DNA from: Apteryx mantelli
Lineage: Eukaryota > Chordata > Aves > Apterygiformes > Apterygidae
DNA length: 64,000 bases
Assembly (NCBI RefSeq): GCF_036417845.1
Contig: NC_089984.1
Coordinates: 34,321,447 to 34,385,446, forward strand
Reading direction: 5' to 3'
Numbering within the stretch: the first letter of the stretch is position 1; every line of letters begins with the position of its first letter. The translations under genes were made by a program, and so were the position numbers. Below are positions 1-11,040 of this stretch, one piece after another. The notes under the pieces were generated by a model. That model was not told the origin of the DNA. It ran no database searches and saw only the letters and a list, made by a program, of their open reading frames with translations.

Positions 1-19
1 ATCCATCTTCATGACACAC
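1..19 (-). CDS. ZDHHC6: ZDHHC6 coding exon 3 (partial, cut by window edge)
   Basis: Read on the minus strand, an acceptor ending in cacag (AG at 21-20) is followed by one G and then codons for Cys-Val-Met-Lys-Met-Asp. The single G completes the codon left split by the upstream exon (AG + G = Arg), so the junction reads CRKCN-R-CVMKMD, as in vertebrate ZDHHC6. In the human protein as I recall it this stretch leads straight into the catalytic His-His-Cys (Cys129), so the active site lies just left of this window. Only 19 nt are present. The call rests on exact phase and sequence continuity with the two upstream exons and is not made from this scrap alone. Confidence 0.88.
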
Positions 20-2327
20 CTGTGAATAATAAACATTGATTCATATAAAGGACATGGATGATTTTTTTCAAAAAGCTCAAAGGAAAGGACACCTATTTAC
101 AACTCTACCTTCATTCATTTATTTAAACCTAACTGAACTGTCTTTAAAGAGCCTAGAATCATTAAAGAAGGAGATCTCCGTATTATAATCCAATTTCATA
201 GCAAGAAACAGCCATGATGAAAATCTCCATCCTTCTGACTCCCTGCTTCCCATTAGATAGCTACAATATTTGGTTATGTCAAAAGCTGCATCAGAAGAAC
301 ACAAAAGTGTAACTGGTATTATGTTGCTGCAGATCTCCTTATTCATCTCCCAGGTTAATGATGTTTGGTTCTCCTATACATTCTTTATCTCCTGAGTTTT
401 AATTGCATCTAATTTACCTAGATAACTGAAAGTGAAACAGCTAAAGGACACAAGCATTTGTTCTTGCTTACATCTTCCATTTTAAGGTGATACAGTCAGC
501 TTTTATTATTTGACAATGACTATTACAAAAATGTTAAGTTCTGACAGACCAACCTTGTAGTGTCTTTTTTGTTGTTATTCAAAATGATATTTCATGTTAT
601 AGAATGAAAGCAAAACAAAACAAAAAATGTACTTGCAGGTCCTACTCTCCCAAATTATCCTTCCTCCTCTTTACTCAAATTTGCTCATTGCTGATGAACA
701 CCATATTCCAGAGCCAGGAGACAAAGGTGAAGTGTGGAAAAGGCAAGAACTATCAACACAGTAATTAACCACTAAAGTTATTGCCAAATTTTTAAAATAA
801 ACAAACCAAGAAACTAATGGAAATATCAAATCCATTGTGGACTACTTGCAGAAAGAACATATAAAGATTTACAGACAAAAATGTGATTTTCCATTTACTG
901 TCTTTCATTTTAGGAGCAGATCCTCTGAAAGCATCAGTTGCTAGGTACTGACCTCACCCTACTGTAAGTCCTTTCCAAAATCTATTTAATTTAACAGATG
1001 TAAACACCCTAGAGACACACTTTTATTCAGTACTAGCGTTTCTGAAGAAGTTGCTGGAACTCCGCTAGAAGTCACAATTCATTCATGCGGACCACAAAAA
1101 CTGACTCCATTTGCACACTGAAACTTGCCATAGCATAAAAGGTTTTCAGTGGTAGTTTAAGTTACCTACTTTACTGAACTGCAACAGGCTAGAAATGCAT
1201 ACATAGTGAGTTATTTTGGCTACAGCTGAGGGGGCAGAAACTCCCTAAAACAGATTAGTAAAATAATTTGGAGATTGTCCTACAATTTCCTGTTTTATTT
1301 TACAAAAAGTAAATTATTAAAAGAACTTGCTATTACAAAGAGAATCAATAGGATCTGCTATCATTTTCTAATAACTCCTTAGAAGAAAAAAAAAGTAAAT
1401 AGATTGTCCATCAAAGGAAGGAGTCTAATTTTAAATCTCAGGATGATGCAGCTAAATTACAGCACCGATCTACAGTTTCAGTCTCTACTTCCTGAAAGCA
1501 CACAACTATGGATCTCCTGTTTAGAGAGACAACAAATGAATGTTTATGTTGCAACATCCTTTTGATGCTGCATAATTCTTCAGATGAGGACCTGTCCAGT
1601 CAACCCAAGTTAAATGCAACTACAGCCTGGACGGCAGATTGCTAAAGTGGCTTGCTTCTTTTCAAGCTGCGCTAGATTCAAGCGCAGCTTTTCATAATAA
1701 AAGCATCCTTTAGCTCAAAACAAGTCTGTTGGAAGACAAACGCATAACATGGAACAAACTTTCTAAGTTGACCCAAAAGGCATATCAGTTCACTTAACAT
1801 CCTCCCCCTCCCCTCCGGCCAAAAACCCAGCAAGTGGTAAAGAACAGTTAAAATTTCCACTCAAGTCAACATTTTTCTCCCCTTATGGAAGATGAAAAAA
1901 AATAAGGTTTTCTACCAAACTGGTTCTCCCTAAACAAGTGGATGTTTGGGCTTAGAGTTCAGGAAGGGCTGAGAGGTTGTTAGGTATTTACACGTGCTCA
2001 CCTCCCTGAACCAGCACTGCAATATTTGTTCAAACTGCCAAGAAATTCTGAAGAGGAACTGTTTTCAACTACAAAGTCAATGACCGATTTTAAAAAAAAA
2101 GAAATAAGCAAAATTATTTTAAAAAGCTAAGCAAACGTTCATCAACACAGTAGAACATACTGTGTTCTGACATACAGAAACCACACAACTGAAAAGTGGA
2201 AAATATTTGAAACAAGCATAGTGTTTGTATGGAAGTTTTTTGACAAGAAATGATATTAATAGCTCATCACTAAGAACAAAAGCTGCTTTAAATATGGATA
2301 TAAAGTAATTTCAAAGAGAGACACTAC
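20..2327 (-). other. ZDHHC6: ZDHHC6 intron 2
   Basis: This interval lies between the donor after 2328 (gtagtg on the minus strand) and the acceptor at 21-20. It is AT-rich with short A and T runs. I see no other coding exon, RNA gene or recognisable transposon in it. Confidence 0.85.
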
Positions 2328-2419
2328 CTGTTACATTTTCGACAGTGGTGTGAACGTGGTGCCTTGTAAGACTGGCACACTTTACAGTATTGGAGATACA
2401 TGCAATCCTGAGATTTTTC
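2328..2419 (-). CDS. ZDHHC6: ZDHHC6 coding exon 2, start of the cysteine-rich DHHC domain
   Basis: On the minus strand an acceptor (tttaaag) precedes codons reading EKSQDCMYLQYC, then KVCQSYKAPRSHHCRKCN, then AG and a gtagtg donor. This is the zinc-binding cysteine-rich half of a DHHC palmitoyltransferase: CxxC, followed by the PRSHHCRKC signature that precedes the DHHC motif. The 92 nt correspond to residues 90-119 plus two bases of codon 120. The exon starts in phase 0, directly after the GWAP end of exon 1. Compared with the human protein from memory, differences include Ile to Lys at the second residue and Thr to Cys in SQD[C]MYLQ, which adds a cysteine near the zinc ligands. The exon is too short and too split to show up as a conventional long ORF. 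Confidence 0.96.
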
Positions 2420-3604
2420 CTTTAAACACAAAAACAGGCACGTTAGAAATACATCATTCTACTAGCAGTATACATCTCAGCACTTCTATAACCAATGGAG
2501 TGTGATTCATACCCCCACCCTATTTAATTGTAGGTGGCAAGAAAACAAAAAACAAAAAAACCCCCTCAGCACTCTTGGCTATCAACACAGCCATTTCTCA
2601 CTGTTAAAAGTGCTTCTTGCTAAAAGAAATAAACAGTTCTTCCATCAGGAAGAGCGACTCCGCACAAACAAGGTTCCATTGTCAACCTCGGAAAGTAAAC
2701 AGCATGGGGCCTTTTGTCATTAAGAAAAAAAAAAAAATTTGTATGCCTTTTACTACCTGCCAATCTGGGCCTACTACTAACTAACTTATGGTACTGTGAA
2801 GCAGTAGTGTTTAACCAGCTCTCATTACACTCTTGTTTGTCTCCCTTTCTCTCTTCCACACACACTCACGTATGTTAACTACAGCAAGGAGAGAGAGAAA
2901 CTCATTATCCGACACCAAGCAGTAACAGTGGCCCAATGGCCCTGCCGCCCATCGAGCGGAACGCCCGGTATCCTGCTGGGACTCCATTCGGATCCTGTTC
3001 TCCCTGCGCTCTGCCCTGAGAAAAATGCTCCGTAAGCGGAGATGTGATTACTGCTTCCTTTCTGTCACATCAGTGGAACACAACTCCGGTCAGCTGCCTT
3101 GAGGTACTGAACCTACATCATTCTGGTGCTTGTAAGCACTAGGCTTTCAGGAGGTTATTGAAGCAAAAGAAAAGTAGGTTTGTAAGTCGACTTATAACAC
3201 TCTGTCAAACATAAACTAAACACACAATTTACCAGCTCGCATACCAGATTTAGCTTTGCTAAATGACGTAACCTTCGTTTCTAATCCCTATGGCTAGCAG
3301 TAAAGTCTTCAGTACAATAACGTCCGCATGGCTGCGCAGATAGCTTTGAAGCCCTTGTTCCTGGCTAACTGCACTTGTTTCCTGCTATTTTGTTGTGAGA
3401 ACCATCTACAAAACACGGTGAGCAATGGCCATAAAGCAGCGCCGGGGACGAGACAGGGAGGAGCAGGCCGGGAGCGCCCTGGAGGCGCCGGGAAAAGCGG
3501 CGAGGGGGGAAAGCAGCAGCAGGCGCAGGCGTTAAGCCGCGAGGAGCCCCGGCGGCTCCCAACCGTCCCCCGGCGACTCCCAACCGCCCCCCGGCCCCGC
3601 TCAC
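2420..3604 (-). other. ZDHHC6: ZDHHC6 intron 1
   Basis: The donor gtgagc sits at 3604-3599 (minus strand) and the acceptor AG at 2421-2420. The right end (about 3430-3604) is part of the CpG island; the rest is ordinary AT-rich intron with a 13-base A run near 2725-2737. Nothing else was recognised. Confidence 0.88.
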
Positions 3605-3871
3605 CGGCGCCCAGCCCAGCGGGACGTATCCGGGCCCCACGAACATGGCGTTGAAGTAGTTGTAGAGGATCATGACGGTCCAGTTGAGGAGCACGATGAA
3701 GTTGACGCTGCCGCCGGCGGTGTCCAGCGGCCAGTACCAGAGCGCGGCGTCCGCCAGCGCGGTGGCGGAGCACACGGCCACCACGGCCAGGGCCACCAGC
3801 GGCCCCCAGTGGCAGAGCCGCCGCGCCCCGCGCAGCGCCGCCGCCGCCCGCCGCCCGCGCCGCGCCCCCAT
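3605..3871 (-). CDS. ZDHHC6: ZDHHC6 coding exon 1: ER palmitoyltransferase N-terminus with TM1 and TM2
   Basis: The 89 codons on the minus strand begin at an ATG at 3871 in a strong context (G at -3, G at +4) and end at GWAP before a gtgagc donor. From residue 18 the product follows ZDHHC6 closely: RLCHWGP, then a hydrophobic TM1 (about residues 24-40), LWYWPL and GGSVNFI, then TM2 (about 58-75, with NWTVMILYNYFNAMF) and VGPGYVPLGW. ZDHHC6 is an ER-resident protein S-acyltransferase of about 413 residues with four membrane spans; in other species it is known to palmitoylate ER clients such as calnexin. The first 17 residues are Ala/Arg-rich (MGARRGRRAAAALRGAR) and unlike the mammalian MGTFCSVIKFENLQELK, although the length is identical. 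The gene is head-to-head with VTI1A, 743 bp between start codons. An in-frame GTG at 3886 could extend the frame, but nothing supports its use. Confidence 0.95.
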
Positions 3872-4314
3872 CGCCGCCGCCGCCACCGCTACCGCCGCGC
3901 CCGCGCCGCGCCGCCGCTGCCTCCGCCGCCGCGCATGGCTCCCGCGCCGCCCTGCTCAGCCCCGCGCCGCCGCGCCGGCTCCGCGCCTGCCGACACACGG
4001 AGACGCCTCAGGGGGCGGCGGGGCCGCCGGGCCTCGGCCGCCGCCCCCGGCCCGCGGGAGCGGGGTCGCCCCGCTCCCCCCCCCTTTCCTCTCCCGCCGC
4101 CCGCCAGCCCGCGGCAGCGGCCGCTCACCTCCGCCCGCGGCCGGGCGCCGCCATGCCGCGCACCTCTGGGGCCGCCCAGCACCTCCGCCGCGCCCGCCCC
4201 GCCCCGGCCGGCGGTCCGCCGCCAATAGCGGCCCTCCGGGAAACAGCTCCCCGCCGGAGCCGCCCGGAAGGGAAAACGGCCCCGCGCTCCGGTTAAGGGG
4301 CGAGAGTGAAAGCT

Positions 4315-4332
4315 GGGGGGGGGAGGGGGGGA
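4315..4332 (+). promoter_or_regulatory. G-run tract in the shared promoter (possible G-quadruplex)
   Basis: Nine G, one A, then seven G, followed by AAGG, lie within the bidirectional promoter about 285 bp upstream of the VTI1A start. Long G runs can fold into quadruplexes. No function is visible beyond the composition. Confidence 0.35.
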
Positions 4333-4614
4333 AGGCTGCGGCGTTGCAGGGCGCCCACGGGGCTCCTCTTCCCGCTCGAGGCGCCTGCGAGGGCAACGCG
4401 AAGGGCGAGCGGAGCCGGGTCGCGCAGGCCGAAGCACCGGAGCGGGGCGGGGAGCTGCGGCGGAACCCGTGCTGAGGCGTGCGGGGGCGGGGGGACGCCT
4501 TTGCGCGCGGCAGCACGCGGAAGCGGGTCGGCGCGGAGCGGCCGTGGGCGGCCAGCTGAGCGCGGCGCCGCCGGGGCCGGGGCCGGGGCGTCCCTCGGCG
4601 CCGCCGCCGCCGCC

Positions 4615-4708
4615 ATGTCCTCCGACTTCGAGAGCTACGAGCAGGACTTCGCGGTGCTGACGGCCGAGGTGACGGGCAGGATCGGGAAGGTGCCGAAGCT
4701 GGTCGGAG
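4615..4708 (+). CDS. VTI1A: VTI1A coding exon 1: Qb-SNARE N-terminus
   Basis: The ATG at 4615 (G at -3, after a run of GCC triplets) opens MSSDFESYEQDFAVLTAEVT, then GRIGKVPKLVG, plus one base of a split codon before a gtgagc donor at 4709. This is the start of VTI1A, the vesicle transport v-SNARE Vti1a. VTI1A is a tail-anchored Qb-SNARE of about 217 residues that works with syntaxin-16, syntaxin-6 and VAMP4 in endosome-to-TGN and intra-Golgi fusion. The exon encodes helix A of the N-terminal three-helix regulatory domain. The frame stays open upstream to about 4306, but there is no in-frame ATG there, so 4615 is the first usable start. Joined to exons 2 and 3, the 88 residues align without gaps to the human protein as I recall it, with about 13 substitutions concentrated at residues 19-31. 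Confidence 0.97.
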
Positions 4709-6069
4709 GTGAGCGGCGGGGCCCGCGCGGGGCGGCAGGCGGCCGCCGCTGCCCGCAGGCTCGCGGAGGCGCCGCGGGCATCGCCGCCCGCCCTGCCCGG
4801 CTCCCGCGGCGCCGCGCGGCCCAGCCGCTCTCGCACACGGTCCCCGCGGGCCCGGCGCGCTGCCGCCCGGCCGAGAGCTCCCCCGGCTCTGCGCGGCCGC
4901 CGGCTCCCCGCAGCGGGCGGCTGGGGGCTGCGTCGGGTTTTTGCTGTGCTCTCTGCCTGCGTCCCCTCTCCAGGCTGTGGTTTTTTGCTCCTGCACAGCG
5001 AAGCCGGGTTCCCCCTCTTAGCTCTCCCCCGTGTGCTGACACACGTGTTTATGCAGCAAGCTGGTTCATGAAACGTATTAAAAGTAACCTGAGAGGGGGT
5101 TGTTTGCTGGCTGGCTCCCAGGATCGCTCCCCTTGCCGCCCCAGTAACTGAAGGGCCGAGCAGTGCAGGGGCTGGACCTGAGTGGATGTTCCCTGAGCAA
5201 GCGTTGCTGTCAACACTCTTTATTATGATCTTGCCACAACACAACTAATACTAATTAAACTTTTTTTTATTCTTTAACACTTGTGGCATAGAGAGAATTT
5301 GTGCATGATTTCACCCAAGTCATTATTTTTGCTGTCTACTATTAAAGTAATTGATTTGGATAATTGTCTGTGGTGACTCATATGTAGGAAGAGATTCAAA
5401 GAAATCAGTGTTCATTTACTTTAATGTGTTTGTCAGTAGCCTGCAGCATCCTTGATCTGATTCATAACCTATCTTTGCAGCAGGGACAACAATGTCTACT
5501 TGACTGTTCGGATAGACAGCTGGGGATATTAATCTCTTCAACCAGTCTAGCAGAAATTTCCAGTGCATATGAAGCAGTACCCTAGTGCGGGACTCCCAGT
5601 ATGGGGCAGAGGGAAGCTGAGAATAGCTGGATTTCTCATCCGTTCCTCTTATAACTCAGCTTAATGCTTCTTCTGTACTCAAGTCATTAAGTATTTCTGT
5701 CTGTACTTTCTAAACACGTTTCCTGAAGCTTGGGGATACCTTGGGGATACCTCAACTATGAGTATCTTTTGAAGAGAGAATAAAAAAACACACACTAACA
5801 GTATACTTGTCTATATGACCAAAGCAAAAAACCAACCAACCAACCAAGCAAAAAAACTTAAACCATACATCTGGGACCAAGGAATAACCTCTTACTTTTA
5901 GAGTGAGGAAACGCATCATGAGAAGTAATGACTTTAAATAGGCTTTGAGGTAGGCAATCAGCACGAAAGAAGCCTTCCCTAAAATATCAGATCCCAGGGC
6001 AACACTAATTCAGAGGTCCGAAATACATCTGAAATGAATAAATAGGGGAATTTGGAGTAAAAATGTACT

Positions 6070-6370
6070 CAGTTTTGGAATATTATGTCTAGTTCTGATG
6101 TTAGTTAAGTTAGAAAGTCCATTGATAAAGCAAGGTTCAGTGACCAATTGCAAGAATGATTAAAGGGCAGAAAACTGTGCCTTCTCATAGGCTTAACAAA
6201 GCTATTTTGCTGTTAGGCTTAACAAAAAGGGCATTAGGCGATAATTCAATTACAGTCTGTAGATACTTAGGACGGCAAAAGCTTTTTTTATCTTGTAATA
6301 TTTCTGTTGCCCAGAGAGGTTGTGGAGTCTCCATCCTTGCAGATATTCTAAAGCCATCTGGGTGAGGTCA
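6070..6370 (+). mobile_element. Degenerate CR1 LINE 3' fragment
   Basis: Two blocks follow the avian CR1 3' region in order: a left block (about 6070-6165) containing an agtttTGGAATattatgtctagTTCTG-like stretch and then an AATGATTAAAGGG-like stretch, and a right block at 6307-6360 beginning TTGCCCAGAGAGGTTGTGG followed by AGTCTCCATCCTTG. CR1 is the dominant bird LINE. The sequence between the blocks is shorter and more diverged than in a full element, so an internal deletion is likely. No intact frame remains. The match is from recalled consensus, strongest in the right block. Confidence 0.72.
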
Positions 6371-9300
6371 GAGATTGGAATTTAGAGCTGGCATAATTCA
6401 GGCTACATAGGCGCAATAGTTAACCTTTACGTAGCCACTAGAGCAGTTTAATGAGGGGTTGCAGTAAACCTGCTGTTTCAGAAGGAGTTGCTCGCTCTTC
6501 AGTAGTGAATTTAAGGATCTCTTGTACGAACAGGAAGACACATTATAAATGCAGTAGTGCCTCATGTTCTAAAAATCTGAAATGCTGCACAGTGAGTTCA
6601 TTGAAAAAAAAAATAGAGATTTAATTTGCTAGTTGTATGCAGTTTGTAAGCTATCAGTGTCTGTTCTTCAGCAGGAAAAATATTTTGCTTAACAGTAGTG
6701 GATTTCCATAATCCTCTCCTTAAAGGCAGTCTCCTTTTTCACTTAGCGAGTCTTTCAAGCTTAGATATGAGTGAATGAAGAGTATTGTGTTAGGCAGTGA
6801 CATAATGTGTGAGTACCAGGCTTTGAAATCATGATTCTTTTCTGGGATCATTAGAAGGGATTTTTAGCACTTGCTGTCCTCTCAGAGGAGGAAGAATGCT
6901 TTTTCCCTGTGGGATCAATAGTGTGGCATTGGGGTAAATGGCCTTGAGTTATGACAACAGCTAAATTTCTGGGGTTCCATGTCAGGATTTGAGGCTGGTG
7001 GTTTGTGGTTTGGACTGGCTTGTGTTAAGACTACTTGTTGCACTGTATACTTATGAATGAAAGAAATGTTTCAGTTTTCAGGGCTATTCTCTTACTTTAA
7101 ACCAGAAAGCAGTCCTAGCTAACAGAGGCATTTTACTGCTTGGTGGGGAGAGAGGAAGAAAACCCCAAAACTCTGAATATGCTAAACACTTTAAACAGAA
7201 ATATTTTAAATACACATTTTTCCCTTGTTTCTTAATAGGAATATTTGCAAGATCTTTGCTTCTTCATCACCAGAAGTTCCAGTTAGTTCTTGTGGAGATG
7301 GCTGGGAGTTCCTCAAAAGGAGGATATGATTCAAAGTGGGAGGGGGACATGAGGAGACATGCACATGAGGTGGCATTTTTCAGCAGCAGTGATTTGAGAG
7401 AGATTGCTGATGGCCTTCTTCCCCCACCCTGGAAGAAGCAGGATGAAAGGTGTAAGAACTGGTGCTACTTCTGCATAAGACAAAGAGATCTTCTGAAGTC
7501 TAGTGACTGATTTAATTCCTTCTGCTACCCAAGATGGACCTGCTGTAAGCTTCATGTTCAGTTCAATTGGAGAAGTACTGGCTAATTGTTTTTCCAGCAT
7601 TCCTGTGTTTGGTGTTGTCAGGACTTGATGCTATCGTGTGTTCTAGGAGGATGGTGGCTCAACAAACAATCCTATTGTCACAGTACATAAATAGTTCAGC
7701 AAGAAACATAACAAAGGCGCTCTGATGCTACAGAAACAATAAGCAGTAGGGGCAATAGACCGTCTTGGGAAGAAATATCTTCTGTAAAGGCAAACGTCAT
7801 CTGGAGATTTAAAGAAAGTGTTCTCAGTTGAGAAATGGCTTTTAAATAGATATTCTGTGCTGCTGCTGCAGGTCTCTGGAAAGTGAAGATCACTGGCTGT
7901 GTGTTTTTTATTAATATTCCTTGGTGTTGTAGAGAAATATCTTCATCTTGTGATATGACCAAAAATACATATAAAATTTGATTGCTTGAGCTGAAAGAGC
8001 ATGTTCCCAGCACAGATCGGGATGTTTAGCCTTTTCCCAGTACTGCAGCCTCTGGGCGCTGAGGTTTTTAGATTACAGCACTGTCTTTCTTCTGATGCTT
8101 GATGCTTACATCTTCTGTTGGGCAATCAAAGCACTCTATTGCACTGTATCCAACAGATTTAGCTGAGGAAAGTCCCACCTTTAATTGTCCATTGTACTTC
8201 TGTACAGAAGTTTACAGTTCACATATTACAGCTGACTTATTGTGGTATGGCTCTGCTACCTGATTTTACAGCCCCATAAATTACTCAAAAATCAAGTTGT
8301 CTGGGCTTTTCTTTATATATATTAGGCTCTAAACTGCTGTGGCCAAAGGGAAAAAAAACCTTCCATTTGTCTTTGCTGTTGGACAGTAACTTCTCGCAAA
8401 GTGGTGTTAGGTGAACATGTAAACCCTCCCGTCTAGTGCAGCAAAATTTGCCAGTGGCCTGTGTACTGAAGCCCTCTGTCACTCAGTCTCTTTCTTAGCA
8501 CATGCTAATAAAAAGAAGTAATTCCACAAGCAGTGAGACTAATTGATCTTGGTCCGTTTCTTTTTTTTGTTTGTTTCTTGGCTGATGGTGAGCTCAGACC
8601 AGTGCTGTGTTACCTTCCTACAATTGTGGGCAGACAGGTGCCTTTCTGTAGCTCCACTGTATTTGGGGGGGTTAAAACAGTGATGAATGCAAGGGCAAAG
8701 CTGAAAGAACTGAGGAAAATATAGTAAAAGCTTGTTACATTTAAGCAAGTGAAACCCTGAATGCAAACAGGGAATGGGTTTCTTTGTAATCCTCATTCAG
8801 AAGAAAAAATCACTTTTCTTCCCTGTCTTTAGATTTATCCATATTCTGTCAATTTGACCAGTTAATATTATATTGGCTAAATGTAGTATTTTCTTCAGGA
8901 TATGCTGTCTGGCAGTGTGGAGAGAAAAATCCTCTTCTGAATTTAGATAGTTTTGATGGAGCTTTTTTTTTTTTTTTGAATTTAGATCTGATAACTGTTT
9001 ACCATTTAGAGAAAAGTAGTTATAAAAAAAACTTTTCAGTCATCCATATGGTAGAAGTGTTTCTAGAAAATGATCAGGTAGACAGACTGAAAACTACCGA
9101 GTAAGACGCAGTGGATGAAATTACTTAGTAATATGATGATCTTTAGCTGGATCATAACTTGTTTGTCCTGATCTGCTAGATTAGTGACAAGCTTCACTTA
9201 GACTAACTCCCTCTGCCCTCATCTGCAGGCTCTGAGCAAGTTGTCCGGTGCCGTCCTGATCCCTGAGGGGATTCTGACTGCGAGGGAGAGATGGTTGTTT

Positions 9301-10995
9301 CTGTAGCATAACCGGGGCAGAAAGGCAACGGTATCTTGCTGATGCTAAACAATGTGAAAACCATTCCAGCAAGTGCTTTCTTGGCTCTGACTGACGACAT
9401 TGTAGCATTTTATGCTTCTGTTGCTGATACCAACAGCATGCCTGGATGTATTGGCAGCCCTGCAGGCAAGTGGCTCCAGACAGCATATTTCCATCAGGAG
9501 TTATATGGATTCAGCCGGAGGGGGAGAAGAAAGGGAAACCAAATGGGTACTTTTTATGATACTGTTGTGAGCTTGCTTTACTCACCGAAGTGACCCTTCT
9601 CAGTTGTGCTGCCCCTTGTTGCCCTGGGGATTGTACGGTGTTGCATCCCCAAGAAGATAAGTAGTTGCAACCTAACTTCAGCTGCTTTCCTGGAAATCCA
9701 CGAAGATCTTGTCCCCAAAGTGTGGTGCCAAGCTGTGGCCATGTGCCAACCCACACATCCGTATTTGAAGGAACAGCATAGCCATTGCTTTCAGAAGGCC
9801 TCACTCCCTCAATTGCTCTGGTCAGCAGTTACGTGATTATGCATTGATAAATCTGTCAGGATACTAAAATTTTAGTCTGAAGTTAGGTTAAAGTGTGATA
9901 CTAACCAAACTACTGAAAATAATTTGAATGTCTCCTTAATTGTATGGGAGCAGTTTTAATAGGACCTCCTTGTGCACTACTGAGCGTTTCCTACCGAGGT
10001 CCATAGTTTGTTAACATCTCTGTGGGTATGCGTGGTCTTATTGATCATCACAGCTCGTTTGTACCTGTATTGTACAGTGAGGAAGGAAGGTTCAGCACGA
10101 CAAGGTCTTTGAAGACTTTGCCTCTTTTATGCAGGGAATGGGACTTTTCTCAGAAACGTCATACACAATAATGATGTAACTGCAAAAGGTAAACTGAGTT
10201 TTCCCAGAATAATTTCTATATTTGTGGCAGAACAGGAGAAAGGAGTTGTTTCAGTAGCCACAAAGCAGATGCAGATGACTGAATTATGCATTTGTAAGGC
10301 TGAAGAAAGAGTGGATGGATCTTGTTATAGGTCTGGAGTTCAAGGACTGATCAATATTGTATTATAGATTCCATGCAAAGTTTGTGTACAAGCAAAGGAA
10401 AACACCACTGTTGTCCAAACAGTGGAGAGAATCAGAAGCTTAATACTGGAAACGCACTGCCACTGATAGCAGTCCAGCTGGCATTTTTATCTTTCTTGAA
10501 ACAAATAGGGTGGATGACTAGTGTAAAGAACTACTATGGAACAAATAATCTCGCAGGTGTAAAATGCAGTGATGAACTGTAATGGGCTGTAAAGAGTTCA
10601 ACAGTAAGGTAACTCAGTATTCAATTAAATGCTAGGTAGCTCTTGTAATCACAAATGCACACAGAGTTTGAACAGCATGAAATAGCTTTTTAAAAAAACT
10701 TCACATCCCTAAATTTCAGGTTACTTCATTTAACTTAATGTGTATAGAAATTGTAATTCAGTAAAACTTGGGAGAATGTTGGAAATTACTATAGTACATT
10801 TATTTTCTGCTGCTATATTCTGGATCCTATTTCAATTGCAATAAAATGGCATTGTGTATTTCATCTCTTACATTGTTTTTCCTTTGGTGCATCATCATCA
10901 TCATCTTGCCCACTTGCAAATGAAGGGAGGAACAGAGCTGTTCTGTGATGCTGGGTGGGGGAATTGGAATACACGGGCATGGGAGTGGCAGACTT

Positions 10996-11040
10996 CTTTT
11001 CTTTTCTTTTCTTTTCTTTTCTTTTCTTTTCTTTTCTTTT
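10996..11040 (+). repeat. (CTTTT)n microsatellite, nine exact copies
   Basis: Nine uninterrupted CTTTT units form a pure pyrimidine tract in VTI1A intron 1. Such pentanucleotide tracts are usually length-polymorphic. Confidence 0.97.

Larger units (their letters stand above)
3430..4960. promoter_or_regulatory. CpG island and bidirectional ZDHHC6/VTI1A promoter
   Basis: A block of very high G+C with frequent CG dinucleotides spans both first exons, in sharp contrast to the AT-rich flanks. The 743 bp between the two start codons contains a CCAAT box (4222-4226), an ETS-type CCGGAAG (4264-4270), several GC boxes (for example around 4193-4206, 4443-4451 and 4485-4494) and no convincing TATA box. 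CCAAT, ETS and GC boxes without TATA are typical of bidirectional housekeeping promoters in vertebrates. The exact transcription start sites cannot be read from sequence. Confidence 0.85.

Noticed and set aside
3872-3886. Upstream GTG giving a MAAAA extension of ZDHHC6
   Set aside because: It is a GTG, not an ATG, and the ATG at 3871 has a strong context and gives an N-terminus of exactly the mammalian length.
3309-5244. Many long open frames (100-450 codons) on both strands across the CpG island
   Set aside because: High G+C makes stop codons rare, so long frames arise by chance. Their products are low-complexity Ala/Pro/Arg/Gly. Only the ZDHHC6 and VTI1A exons have conserved sequence and splice sites.
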